Below, one piece after another: positions 52,036 to 63,669 of a stretch of 64,000 bases of DNA (positions within the stretch are counted from its first letter, which is position 1; each line of letters starts with the position of its first letter). The notes beneath the pieces are model-generated. The model was not told the origin of the DNA. It did no database searches and saw only the letters and a list, made by a program, of their open reading frames with translations. The position numbers were made by a program, and so were the translations under genes. Source of the DNA: Tricholomella constricta (taxonomy: Eukaryota > Basidiomycota > Agaricomycetes > Agaricales > Lyophyllaceae); the NCBI GenBank assembly GCA_013368375.1, contig JAACJP010000037.1, forward strand, positions 186,001-250,000. The letters are read 5' to 3'.

Positions 52036-52744
52036 TATTTTTCACCTGCCTTGGCTGTGTGTTACGGATCAATTCCGTTTTTCCTAATATTGGAGTTTCA
52101 AAATGCCGCTTCGTGAAGCCCTTTACGACTTTCAAAAGGCCATAAGACATTGTATTTAAGCATAAGACATTCAAGGTGATAAAACACAAGCAAAAGGTGA
52201 TAAAGCACAAGCAAAAGGTGAAAAGGTCGAAAAAGCCCAAGTAAAAGTGACCGGAGAAAGTTAGATACCCGAAAGCCAGAAGCAAAAGTACTTGGACATT
52301 TGCTGATGCATTTCCTTCGAATCATGAATTCGGCAACCTCCGGCCGGACCGATGGGCTGCGACTGTCAGTGTGGGCGCATGGGGCGAGGCAACACCCATT
52401 TTCGATCTTGAAGCAAGTTCGTGACCTTTTACGTACAAATGTAAATGCAAGGGCAGCTCGAGGCACTTTTGATCGGGTGCTTGGCTTGATTTTGGACCCT
52501 TCAGCATCGAATGACTCGACTTTACACCCACGATCGACGCCCACAGCATCAGAATTATCGCCCTGTGTTCTCAAGGTAATGACAATTAGTGGTACGTTGT
52601 GCTTTCGAGTGACTCGACCGGACTCTGGCATCAGGAAACAAATGAACTAACCGCACATTCCCTGTTTAAAAGATCTGCGGCTCGTTCACTGTCTGGCACC
52701 ATAACAGTACATACTCTGTTTCCTCTCTTCTTTCCTGTGTCCTG

Positions 52745-54127
52745 ATGAATTTTTCGGAGATCCTCGACACGCTTGAGGATGCAATAATCCAGAAACCGCC
52801 GTTTTGTACAGGCACTGTTCCCCTTGCCAGCAACGATGCTATCCTCTTCTATCGACGAGGGGAAAATGCAGAGTAAGTGGATATTTCATGCATCGAGCGC
52901 TTCGCATTTAAACTTATACCGGCTTTCCAGATGGATTGACTTGGCACGGGCGACCGAAACCAAACTCGAGGCTCTCTCTGAGGCCTGTGAGCCTGCCACA
53001 TTTGGTTTAGATCAGGTTGACGTCCTCGATGAATCCTATCGCAAGGCAGGAAAGATGGACACTGAAAATTTCGCGATGAATTTCGACATTGACAAGTTGC
53101 GAATCGTGGATTACGTGCGCGAACAGCTTTTGGATGGCGCCGACGAGGGTAAGGTACTCAAAGCCGAGCTGTACAAGCTGAACGTATACAGTGAGCGAGG
53201 TCCTCTATATATATATGCTTTAAACAAGCCTCACACCTTTATTCAGTGAAGGACTCTTTCTTCAAGACCCATAAGGATACCCCTCGCGGTGACACAATGT
53301 TTGGGTCTCTCGTCGTCGCCTTCCCCACACTCCACGAGGGCGGCGCTCTGGTGCTTCGCCACGATGACCAGGAATGGACTTTTGACTCGGCCTCGCTCAC
53401 TCGCGAGCAGGCCGAACCCTCCGTGGCGTATATCGCCTTCTTCAGCGACATCGACCACGAGGTCACCCTCGTCACCTCCGGCTACCGGGTCACCTTGACT
53501 TACAACCTCTACCTCGGGAACAAGACCTCGCAAGAGGATCTCCCTTCGTCCATCACACCTGTCGTCCCCGACGATCACCGCCTTCATGCCGCACTGTCTA
53601 CTGCCCTTTCCAACCCCACTTTCCTTCCCAAGGGTGGCTACCTTGGCTTCGGCCTCAGCTTCAAATATCCCATCAACCAGACATCGAAGAGGACGGGCCT
53701 AAGCGCCGCGATTCTAAAGGGCAGCGATGCAGTGATTGATCGCGTCTGTCGACAGCTTTCGCTGACTACTTCCTTGAATGTCGTCTATACCGAGGGCGAC
53801 ACACAGATCCTGGTGCCAGCGGAAGAGCTTCTGAGCGGTGACGAATTTGACGACGATATCCTCTCCATCCTGTGCGAAGACTATGAAGGGAAGGTGATCC
53901 GTGAAATCGGGAAGGATGCGCGAACTTCAAGTTATAATGAGCTCTACGGTCAACCTGTGATCAGGCTGGCATGGGTCACCGCATTGACGGGCTACTCTAC
54001 CTTCAAGAAGTCGTATGTGGCATACGGCAATCAGGCTATGCCTGGCTGCATGTATGGGGACCTTTGCCTTGCGGTGCGAGTGGGGCCATTTGGTCGTCGG
54101 GAGTCCCCTGACTCGGATAGCGAATAG
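52745..54127 (+). CDS. 2OG-Fe(II) oxygenase (prolyl 4-hydroxylase-like), copy P3, intact
   Basis: Exons 52745-52872, 52931-53190 and 53247-54127 join to 422 aa. The protein would oxidise a substrate with O2 and 2-oxoglutarate. The iron site is H138 and D140 in THKDTPRG, with H200 in SDIDHEV as the distal histidine and R210 in GYRVTLTYNL as the 2-oxoglutarate anchor. MFGSLVVAFPT and HEGGALVLRH are typical of this fungal group. The N-terminal 130 residues (PPFCTGTVPL, ACEPATFGLDQ, KAELYKLNVY) are conserved among local copies but have no named domain. There is no signal peptide, so a cytosolic or nuclear location is likely. Its 5' flank contains three transposons, which may affect expression. 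Confidence 0.88.
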
Positions 54128-54535
54128 ATCGCGAAAGTTAGTGCACAGAGGCGGCTGCATCGGTGAGGGGAACGACAGACGCGGCACTGGCAACAGTCAT
54201 AGATGTAGATAAGTAGTATTTTGATATTACTCATGCACTGGATGTGCCGTTGAGCTTTGAACGTCGTCAGAAATCAATGGGGAATTCTGTGAAGTTCCAA
54301 AGATCGCCAGGAATTTGAAACGTCGTGACCTGTAACAAGATAACGTTCAGCAGAAGAGTGTGCTTCGACACCCTCAAAATACTTCGTGTGTAGGACCAAG
54401 TGCACTCATAGAAGTCGGGACACCATAGAGAATAAGTAACTTAAAAGAAGTCGATCAACACATCGACAACGACCAATAACGAACCTAAACCGAGTACAGC
54501 CTAATCCTCCAATACCACCCATCTATCCATTTCCT
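54128..54535. other. 3' flank of P3
   Basis: No gene is seen. The first 150 bp match the flank after P2 (38058-38240), marking the extent of the locus duplication. Confidence 0.6.
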
Positions 54536-56206
54536 TCATCGCTCAGACATCTGTGCAAGGTAGTCGGAAAGCTTTACGGGAACAATTAATCAAGCGTTTC
54601 GACAGGAGGGTGGTCTGACGCACCTTCAGAGCTCCAGTCCGGATGCTCTCTCCAACATTCTGCACATCCGGGTTGGCCAGGACCTTTGCAATCGCGTCCT
54701 TGGCGACGATCTCAAGATGGGCAAGGCTGCCAGAGTCCTGCCCCATTGAGTGTCCAACCAGTTCTTCCTCTTCCTCCCGCCCAAAGTACTGGTTCGAAGA
54801 GATAGCGGTGGCGCCCTGGAAGTTCTGGAGCCTCGATTGTGCCTCATTAACGGCGTTGGGGTCATACGCGTTGCGTCCAAAGTACATATCCGACGAGATC
54901 GCCTTCTGATTGCCGAACTTTTCCCGTGCAGTCATAGGCGAGTCATCCGCGGCAGGTGAGGAGCTAGACTGATGTCAACATGTCGCCGATGTACACGGCG
55001 ATGAGGACGTACGTAGAGCGGGACACATTGGCAGCAGCGACTGCCGCCGCAGCGCCAGCACCGGGGATGGCTCCGAACCCTAACCGGGGGAACGCGGCCG
55101 ACTTGTTTGTCACACCACTTGCGGGTGCTGCGCTTCCGTTGGAGCTCGTGGTCAAGGTCGCCTTGAGACCAATCTCGTTCGCCTTCTTCAGCGCGTCGGC
55201 CTCCTTCCTTGCCTTCTCCTCAGCCTCCTCCCGCTGCCTATCGTAACCCAGTTGCTTAATCCGCTCAGCCTCCTCCACGGCCTTCCGCTCGGCCTCGGCA
55301 AAGTTGACAGGTTTCGCTTTGGAAGCACCGAGACCGAGCCTAGATTTCTTGGGAACGGTGCTGGTCGTCGAGGAGGCGGAGGAGGCGGAATTGAGACGCG
55401 AGGTTCCGGCGCCGAGACGAGCGGGGCGGGCGGCGGCGGCAGAGGTAGTGGTCCGGGGTGCGGGTTCGGCACCCGCGGAGGTAGAGCTGGAGGCAGAAAC
55501 AGATCGGCCAATGATGGGCGGTGTAGAGACCCTAGGAGTCCCGGGCGCAGAGGTCTTGGGCGTAGAGGGCTTGGACCATGAATCGAAAAAATCGTCCTCG
55601 GTCTCTTCCTTCGCGGCAGGAGTCGGTGAGGCTTCCATGCCATCGACTGCGATCCCGTTCGGGAATCTGGAACGGCGGTAAAAACGGAATATACAAAAGT
55701 TGAAGGTTGACTTACTTGACGGCATCGTCTCTGACACGTTTCGCAAGCTCCTCCTTGTACAGCTCTGCGACGCGACTCGAGTATTTCTTCTTCGTATCTG
55801 AGTCGCTCAACAAGGATGAACCGCCGTGTTTGGTGAAAAAATCAGTCGCAGAGGCATTTCCGCCGATTTTCATGTTGCGCAACTGAGCGAGTTGCCATGT
55901 ATCGAGGTTGGTGGACCTATATCTCGGAAGTCAGCCAGCGCCCCGCAGGATGTCGCAGAACACACCGGACAAAACTGATGTGCACGCCCATGTTTCTGTG
56001 CACGCTAGAGCAGTCTAGACATATATATACACCAAAAGTGACACTCGACCATGTCGGATTTCGAGCACTGCAGTCAAAACAAGACTTTTGCCCAACATCA
56101 GTAGAGGCTAGGAAGAAAAGATGGCATACAGGCGTACCTTATTGGCCTTTTGTGATTTAAGTACTTTGAAGACTTGCTCTGTTTCTTGTTTTGTAGGCTC
56201 AGCCAT
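54536..56206 (-). CDS. GLO3: ArfGAP, Glo3 / ArfGAP2-3 type
   Basis: Exons 56206-56138, 56084-55966, 55916-55716, 55666-55013, 54963-54624 and 54571-54536 join in frame to 472 aa. The N-terminal zinc finger [20 protein letters not shown] is completed by CLDC, and the arginine finger follows in [15 protein letters not shown]. The middle is rich in Ser, Thr and Pro, then comes a charged coiled-coil stretch. Near the C-terminus are [10 protein letters not shown] and [10 protein letters not shown], two forms of the Glo3 motif (ISS-x-x-YFGR) that distinguishes this class from Gcs1. Such proteins stimulate GTP hydrolysis by Arf on COPI vesicles at the Golgi. The small last exon ([11 protein letters not shown]) is supported by frame only. 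Confidence 0.92.
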
Positions 56207-56413
56207 GTTTTGCTGGTTGTGGTCGTCGCCGTGCAAAGAGTTTGATGTCGTGGCGGTGAAAGTCACGAAGGCCTTGGGTAATCATAATCTAATCTAATCT
56301 TATCGTCTGCGCGCTCAACCGCTTCTAATTTTTTTGAAGAGGGAATTGGCGACATTGAAGGACCTCAGAATGGATGCAAAGATCACATGGAGATGTGTAA
56401 CAGTCTCTACTAT

Positions 56414-57790
56414 TTACTCGCTGGGACACTTTTCATGTCGACGGCCAAATGGTCCCACCTCTGCCGATATGCAAAGATCCGCATAGATACACTCGGCAGA
56501 GGCCTCATTGCCGTGCGCGATATAATCCGAGCAGAAATGGGAGTAGGTGGTCAACGGCGTGACCCATTCCATTCGGATGCATTCTTCGCGCTCGAGCCGC
56601 GTTCTCGTGTCCGGATTCAGGGGTATGTCCTCTTCAAAGTTGAGAACGATTTTTCCGTGGAATTCCCACAATAAGGTTTGGAAGATACCCTCTTCGTATT
56701 CACGGTTGTCGACGAGATAATATGCAGAGACCAGGACACGCAGTTCTTCTACTTCGTAGACTGCACTCAGCCTCGGCCTCACCGAAAGTGACTGGCAAAC
56801 CCGGAAAATCATGGCGTCGCTACCTTTCAGAACATGCTTGGCGGCCCTGCCCTCGACAAGGCCGATTGGGTATTTGAAACTCAATCCAAACCCAAGATAG
56901 CCGCCGTTAGGAAGGAATGAAGGATCGTCAAGGGCTTTAGACAGGGCAGTATGAAATACGCTGTCATCAGCCGCAACTGGTTTAATGGACGCAGGAAGCT
57001 TCTCGCGCAAGGGCGTGTCCTCCAGATATAGGTTGTATGTCAGAGTCACTCGATGGCCGGAGGTAACGACCGCGACCTCGTGGTCGACGTCACTGAAGAA
57101 AGCGATGTACGCGATGGAGGGTTTGGCCTGCTCGCGAGTGAGCGCAGCGGAATCAAAGGTCCACTCCTCATCATTGTGACGGAGCACCAGAGCTCCACCT
57201 TCGTAAGGGGTAGGAAAGGCGACAACGAGGGATGCGAACATTGTATCACCACGAGGCGTATCCTTATGAGTTTTGAAGAAAGAATCTTTCTCTAATCATG
57301 ACCATGAGGATACTTGCATGGGAGAAACCGTGGACAAGGTCGCAAACTCTTACCATATACATTAAGCTTGTATAGTTCAGCGTTGACGGTCTTCTCCACG
57401 TCGTCGCCCTCCAGAAGTTGTACATGAACACGGGCAACGATGCCTAGCTTATCGACATCCAGCGATGTCAGAAATTTATCGGAATCCATTTTCCCAGCTT
57501 TCCGGTACGTCTCATCGAGGACGTCGCGCTGGCCTAGACCAAAGGTGGCGGGTTCGCAAGCATCCGCAAGAGCTTGCAACTGATCTTCTGTTGCCTGGGA
57601 CAGATCGAGCCAGCTGGGAAGCCGTTATAGCCGAGCACCCAGCGCAACGAAAACATGCTTACCTGGCGCTTTCACCTTGCTTGTAGAAAAGGGTGGTATC
57701 ACGGGACGAGACAGGAATAGTGCCGGTGCAGAAAGGTGGCTGGCGGTAAATTGCGTCCTCTAGAGCGGCAAGAATTTCTTGGGTGGCCAT
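56414..57790 (-). CDS. 2OG-Fe(II) oxygenase (prolyl 4-hydroxylase-like), copy P4, intact
   Basis: Exons 57790-57663, 57613-57354 and 57291-56414 join to 421 aa. The first two exon lengths (128 and 260 nt) equal those of P3, so intron positions are conserved. The iron and co-substrate residues are kept: H138 and D140 in THKDTPRG, H200 in SDVDHEV and R210 in GHRVTLTYNL. It is clearly more diverged from P2 and P3 than they are from each other, especially in the C-terminal third. It lies in opposite orientation to P3 with the Glo3 gene between, so it arose by an older duplication. No signal peptide is seen. Confidence 0.9.
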
Positions 57791-58536
57791 TGATCAAACA
57801 AGAATGTAGAGTTGCGATATGAGCAATTCTTTGATCAGCTGTAGAGTAGACGAAAATGCCAGAGATGTTAGAGGTAGTATCTGATGATCGTCGAGCACAG
57901 CGGATATTTTTATCAGCGACTGTCTTCGCCAGGATGTCAGTAATCTGGATCAAATCTTGTTGAAGGATCTAAGGCCTGGCCACAATGATAATCGATTCAA
58001 GATTGTGGGCGTCCAAGTCAACGTTGATCATAGCGCACATAAGGAAATATGTTTGCGCGTATTTACTCATGGACGTTCATACTTTCTGAATCCTTTCTTA
58101 TCACCATCAAGCAAGCTAGTGAGTTGATTGGCTCCTCAGCTGGGGGCCTAGGCCTGACATACCAAGAACGCCTTGAGACTCAGTGTCTCGAAAAAAATAC
58201 CTCAGGCAAGTACCCAGTGTCTCTTAAACAGTTAGGCGCGGTAGACTTAGATATCACACCTCCGTGTCGTTATACAGTCCTCGATTGCGATTTTCTTACT
58301 TGCAAAAATACAAGAACAGGTAGCTGTCGTCGGACCGGAGGGCAGAACAAAATCAGCTGTATCCCACGATTGGATGGTGGGTCAGCTTCATGCGACTGAT
58401 CCTCCGATCCGAGCGTCGGTTCTATGGAGTCTACTCTTGTTCTCGGCCCACCTCTGCCCTCCCAATGGGTAACGTTTCATCCGCCAATGTTCACCTCCGA
58501 TGTATCTTCTGATCCGCAGGTTAAACGCTTGCTGTC
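57791..58536. other. Intergenic region between P4 and the acetyltransferase
   Basis: No credible gene is seen. The two genes diverge from here, so both promoters should be in this stretch. Confidence 0.5.
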
Positions 58537-59173
58537 ATGCCAAACGTCGTCTCCCAATACACGGAAACGGCCCGAACACAAGGCAAGGATTTACCCCTTC
58601 CAGGTATGTTTTTTTTTGTTGCTGTAATATGCCCGCAGGGATTGACCTCTCAATTCAGATTTCGAATTGCTTTGTAGGCCAATCGCTGTCAAACAAACCC
58701 TGCAGCTTCGTCTCTCGGTTCTGTGGCCGAACAAGACTATATCGCATGTCTCTCTCCCAGAAGATGAGCACGGGTTGCATTTCGGCGCTTTTGTCCCTTC
58801 CTGTGACCAACCAATTGCCGTCATTTCGCTTTTCGTCGAGCGTTTGCCGATCAATAATGATGTCTTCTCTTTGCATGACGCACACCGCCGAGTGCGATTT
58901 CGAAAATTCGCCTGCGACCCAGCATATCAAGGCCGCGGGATCGGATCAAGGCTGCTGAAATACTCCTTCGAACATGTACGATCTGAATGGAATTCCGCCA
59001 TCGCTTGGTGCGACGCCAGGACATCTAGCGCTGGCTGGTATGCAAAACGTGGTATGGTGCCTTTTGGTGAAAAATTCTTCAAAGGGCCCGTCGAATATAT
59101 CCGGATGTACATCGATATCAGTGCTTCGGTGCCTGTACGGGATGCAGGCAGCCAGGCGCATGTAGAAAGCTAA
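58537..59173 (+). CDS. GNAT-family N-acetyltransferase
   Basis: Exons 58537-58603 and 58659-59173 encode 193 aa. The acetyl-CoA pyrophosphate loop is VRFRKFACDPAYQGRGIGSR, with the Q-x2-G-x-G signature in QGRGIG. WCDARTSSAGWYAKRGMVPF and EKFFKGPVEY are the usual C-terminal motif B region. The first half contains LRLSVLWP and LHFGAF as in small bacterial-like GNAT enzymes. The substrate cannot be told from sequence. The start at 58537 was chosen because it alone joins in frame to exon 2. Confidence 0.88.
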
Positions 59174-61902
59174 ATATATTATATGGAGCACAAGGTGCCA
59201 GGTACCCATCGCAATGTGAAAATCGCTGAGCAATATCGCTCGGATCGTTCCATCCTCCAAGAGCTTTGCTGATCTACTTTCGTCTCTCATTTAGGAAACC
59301 TTTAACCTTTTTATGCTTAGCGGAGTGATGGAGATGCCACATCTCTAAGGACGGAGTCTCATTGTCAACGCTGCTGTGGGTCTGATGCTTCTCTACAAGT
59401 TACAACGTGTTTACGGTTTCTCGTCATTTTGTTCAGGCTGTCTATCATCCTTTTTTGCTCTTTTCGCTCCGAAGGCCTCATGTTTGCCTCTGAGGTCACA
59501 CGGCTCCCTATAATCCTGCCCTCCATCTGATTTGGCCCTTGATAGTCGTGGTATTTCTTGCGAGCTTGAACGCTTTTGTTCTTTACCTCCTTTAGGCTTT
59601 TAAACACGGCGTCCACGACTGCAATCTTTGCGATCTGATTTTAGCTCTGAATTTTGCGCCATAACCGTTCGCCATGACCGGAGCTTTGGCTCCTCTGCTC
59701 GAGCGGAGTAGGAAATGTCCGGATAATCGCTCAATCGATTTGTTTTCCGCAGAATGACCTTGAGACCGTGTGGTTTACCTCTTGGCTTATGCCGGCATGT
59801 AAGGCGAGGACCCATCATAAACCTAACTGCGCAGCGTCAGCGGCCAATGGAGGAAATACTTTCTCCATTTTAGGATGCAGGCTGCTAATTGTGTCCGACG
59901 TCACTTCAACTCGTTGATAACCTCCTACCGCTGAAACTTCCAGGGAACTCTTTGAAGTTTCTTTGTCGAGTTCCGGCCGTCTAGTAAGTGAGCATTAACA
60001 CATGCGTAGCACGCAACGTTTCCCTGCATTGTCCGGACTCCACGCTTGGATATTCCGAATAATGTTCGTTCAGGAGCCCCTGAGTTTTGAAGCACCCAGC
60101 TTTGACCAACTCAAGGCGTCATCGATAACAACTAGCCCGGATTACGGCTCTAAGGCTGGGTCTGCAAAACTTGCATAAAAGCCAGCTGCTCGACTCGTTC
60201 AAATGTCACCAGAAAAAAAACTCCCCCCCTCACTCCCCTAGTAGCACTGCCTTGTGCGCCATACTCTTCCTCCATTTTTTCTCTTCTCGTCGTCAAGTCT
60301 GGATGTCAGACCAATGTCGCTCCATTGCCACTCAGCTATGATCAAAAGCTCAGGATGTTCTTGTCGAATTCGGCTTGATACTCTGGCTTCTGTTCATAGC
60401 CAAAATACCAGAGTGGCATGGAGCGTCAGAGGCTCTTCCTTCAGGCTGCCGGCTTTCCTTTATTTATTTTTCATCCTTCTTACTTCTATATATTGGCGTC
60501 GCTTTCGAGCCTCGTCAGTGTTTGCTTAATTGCGCTTGCCCTCCATGACTTAAAAATCATTCGAGCCGCTTCATTTCCACTCAGCTATGATCAAAAGCCT
60601 CTATTTACTCCCTCGTCGAATTCGGCGCGATGCTCTAGCTTTTGTCCTTAGCCAAGGAATACCGGGGTGAGGTGAAGCGTCGACGACGTCTTCGCCAAGG
60701 CGTCGTGGTTCTTATCGTAGCCTTTTTCATTCTTCATATCACCTGCGTATAGTACGCAGTATATCGAATACTAGTTCTCCATATATTCCAATATCCTAAA
60801 TCAACTTCAATACAATATAACTCTTTCAAACCATCAGCTTGTCCATGTCCTGAGCTACTCAGGTCCATCCGACATGCCACCACATGGAGAATATAGCTAT
60901 TTAAAAATCAGCAGGTCAGTCGAGTAAACCGAGGCCGGAACGCATGTCAACCAAAGGTCGTGAATGGTCGAAATATCGGGAGCTTTCGTGAACTCGGCGC
61001 GCGCGTGAATTGTCCTCAAAACGCGGACAGGTACCACACATGTAGTCTTTTGTCCCTATTGGACATGTCGATAGCTATGGGTCCTTGTTTAAGAGCGCTC
61101 GGTCGACGTCACTGCTATTGACAACATGGAAGAATCAGTCATCCGGTCCAATGAACATCCGTAACTAAATTGAACGGTCAATCTGATGAGGTTCCTTCCT
61201 TCCAGAGGGGATGCATAAAGTTTAGCGCACATAGATGTGGCTTGCGTTCCCTAGAGCCGGAAGAATGATAATTGCGTACTATTAGATTTGGGAAGAGGCC
61301 TGTCAAAATAATGGTGATCGGTCCTACCACCGTCGAATAATACCGAGAAAATGAAAAACATGAGGCACGGCTGTCGACACTTAGTAAGTTTGGGTCTTAC
61401 CTATAGTAGTAGACGCGTCATCGTTCCAGTGACAGGTACGGCAGGGGATGTCCAGCGTGGAGAAAAACCTGGAATCCTAACAGTGTCTTGATGACATTAG
61501 TGACGTGATTAAAAAAAAAGACAACTGAAAAGACACATGGTGAGGATCTGCTGACCTGGTTTGGCCACTGTTTACGATCGTGACCACCTTGAACGCTGGA
61601 ATCCCATCGTCGTCTATCATTATCTCTTGTCGGATCCTAGAAGAATAACTGGTAACGCCTGTCAGGGCAGTTGCGAAAATTACGTAGTAGATCTTTCAAG
61701 TTGAAGTTATCTATGAAGGAAACAGATCATTTATCCATCGGAATGAGGTGCCATGATCATGAGCAGTTCGAATTATTAGCAGTCGCTATTGTGGCCGGAC
61801 CGTTTATTGTGATGGGGTTACATAAGCATTCCTGGACATCTCTCCCACCGCCATCTGGCCCGCCACCGTTATTGTTGTAATTACTATCCTCTTCTGTATA
61901 TC
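59174..61902. other. 2.7-kb region with no recognised gene
   Basis: Two overlapping minus-strand frames (59818-59600 and 59616-59365) might be remnants of one basic protein, but no motif is recognised. The rest has only short frames. The part next to 61903 presumably holds the promoter of the ubiquitin-conjugating enzyme gene. Confidence 0.5.
60320..60700. repeat. Diverged direct repeat around CCACTCAGCTATGATCAAAAGC-like segments
   Basis: CACTCAGCTATGATCAAAAG occurs near 60338 and again near 60578. In both cases a TTGTCGAATTCGG- or TCGTCGAATTCGG-like segment follows about 30 bp later, then a CTCT(G/A)GCTT segment. It is non-coding and its origin is unknown. Confidence 0.6.
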
Positions 61903-62731
61903 ATGGACGCCCGCCTTCGACGCGTAAATAAGGAGATTGCAGGTAGGTCTCGTTCATTTTCGTCCTGATGAGCCTTGGTTCAATCTTTATTGCGCGTCTA
62001 GACTGCAAGAATGACAAGACATCGAACATCAAGATCGACCTTATCGAGGAATCGCCGTTTCACCTGAAAGGTTCCTTTCCTGGTCCTGAAGGAACGCCGT
62101 ACCAAGGTGGTCATTTTGAAGTCGTGAGTATCAGATTTGTGTCAGGAGTTGGGTCTCAAACAATCCCATCAGGACATCGTTATTCCCGAGTCGTATCCTT
62201 TCCAGCCGGTCAAGCTGAAGTTCATCACGAAAGTCTACCACCCCAACGTCTCGTCTGCATCGGGAGCCATCTGCCTTGACATTTTGAAAGATGCTTGGTC
62301 GCCAGTGCTCACGTTGAAGTCAACCTTGATTTCGCTTCAGAGTCTCTTGTGCTCCCCCGAACCGAACGATCCACAAGACGCTGAAGTTGCTAAGCACTAT
62401 ACAACGAGCAAGAACAGCTTCGAGGACACTGCGATCTACTGGACGCAGATTTATGCCGGTGGCCCGGGTCCCAAGGAGAAGAAGGGCAAAGCCTCTACAG
62501 CCAGGGAAACGCGAGATGAAATCGCGATCGCAGGATTAGAGAGGGCGCACGTTGAGCAGTTTGAGGCGTTGGGTTTCGAGCGAAGCAAAGTCGTACGTCC
62601 AATCCTCTTGAATTGTTTGAATCTGCCCCACAATTGGTATCTAGATTGATGTGCTTCGGAGACTGAACTATCGCGGTCCTAACGTAGCGAAACTCTCGGA
62701 GGACAGGGTTGTGGAAGAGCTCTTGAAATAA
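61903..62731 (+). CDS. UBC1: E2 ubiquitin-conjugating enzyme with C-terminal UBA domain (Ubc1 / UBE2K type)
   Basis: Exons 61903-61942, 62002-62123, 62173-62592 and 62645-62731 join to 222 aa. The UBC fold shows FPGPEGTPYQGGHF, the HPN motif (residues 77-79) and catalytic C88 in GAICLDILKDAWSP, the same number as in yeast Ubc1. A linker rich in Lys leads to a UBA domain at the C-terminus (VEQFEALGFERSKV...VLRRLNYRGPNVAKL). Ubc1-type enzymes extend Lys48-linked ubiquitin chains, with the UBA domain binding ubiquitin. The gene appears complete and single-copy in this window. Confidence 0.94.
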
Positions 62732-63669
62732 GAGGTCATTTTCTAATTCTCTCGCGCTCTTGACGTCTAAGAAGTGTTCAGTTTTCCTGTATCATGACAG
62801 CTAGGATGGTGTTTTTGCATTGCAACTCCGCTTTCGTTTGTGTCTTTCCTTAACGCATTGATTTTATTCAAATCATCATTCAGAAGCACATTGATCAGAA
62901 GCGCTGTCGGCTTTGTTCATGGAGCTATCTAGCTTATCTCCGGCAACTGCATCAAGGAAGGATCTACCACAGCTTTGGTCTATATACATTGGTATAGATG
63001 AGATGAACACACTTGAGTATTTATGTCGTGGTTGCCGGAACTCGACCAGACCTTTGGACGACATCTTTCGCAGGCTGAATGGAGGTGATGTTCATGATTC
63101 CGATCTTCCTGAGCCGGAACATACTAGTCTTCATATTCAATCACGGAACGATGGCGGGCACAATAATTCACTGACAACAACCAGTGGAGTCCATGGCACA
63201 GGTAATCTAACGGTAGTAATAACCGACTTACCAGTGAGGTAGTTATTTGCAGCCGACGGCCAGGCTCTCTACTATAGTCGTCCGGCGTTCACGTCTCTGA
63301 AATAAACAGATGCATGTTACAAACGATTCGTGCATTGCTCTGCTCAGTGCATGTAGATCAATATCATCGTCTCTGTCTTCCGTCCTTGTCCTCATCCTTG
63401 GTAATTCCCTTCTCGTCCTTGCATTTGTCTTCATCCTCAATATCCCCATCGTCCTCGGTAACCTCGCGCTTGCCAAATACAGTATAGGCCGGGTCACCGT
63501 CTTGATTGCCATGGGATCCGAATTCTATGGCAGGCAGAGGTCCACATAAATACACTGCAAGGAATTTCCGTAGAAAAAGGACGAGCGGAAACGGCAGTAA
63601 CAGGTCAACGGCGTGGCCCGTGCAAGCCGAATCATCTTCTCATATCTGCCCCAGGCCGCGCACTACATA
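62732..63669. other. Region downstream of UBC1, no confident gene
   Basis: A plus-strand open frame of 109 codons at 62913-63242 (with CRGCRNSTRP) and short frames on both strands at 63243-63555 show no recognisable domain. They may be chance frames. Confidence 0.4.

Larger units (their letters stand above)
50193..52256. mobile_element. Non-autonomous DNA transposon that captured host gene fragments (Pack-type)
   Basis: The first and last 31 bp are inverted copies, with 23 of 31 positions matching. Both start CTCCGGT and both contain CTTTT then CTTTTTCG. AAA flanks each side, a possible 3-bp duplication. Subterminal CTTTTG/CAAAAG motifs are frequent at both ends. The flanks join into sequence homologous to the P2 upstream region, which lacks this insert. 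No transposase is encoded. The interior holds pieces of two unrelated genes and a tRNA-like segment. Confidence 0.72.

Noticed and set aside
58049..58399. A 116-codon open frame upstream of the acetyltransferase
   Set aside because: Composition and position suggest chance; no family resemblance was seen.
59365..59818. A single basic protein gene on the minus strand
   Set aside because: Two frames overlap without a convincing splice junction or start, and no motif is recognised.
62913..63242. A 109-codon plus-strand gene
   Set aside because: The frame has a start and a stop but no domain or splice support; chance cannot be excluded.
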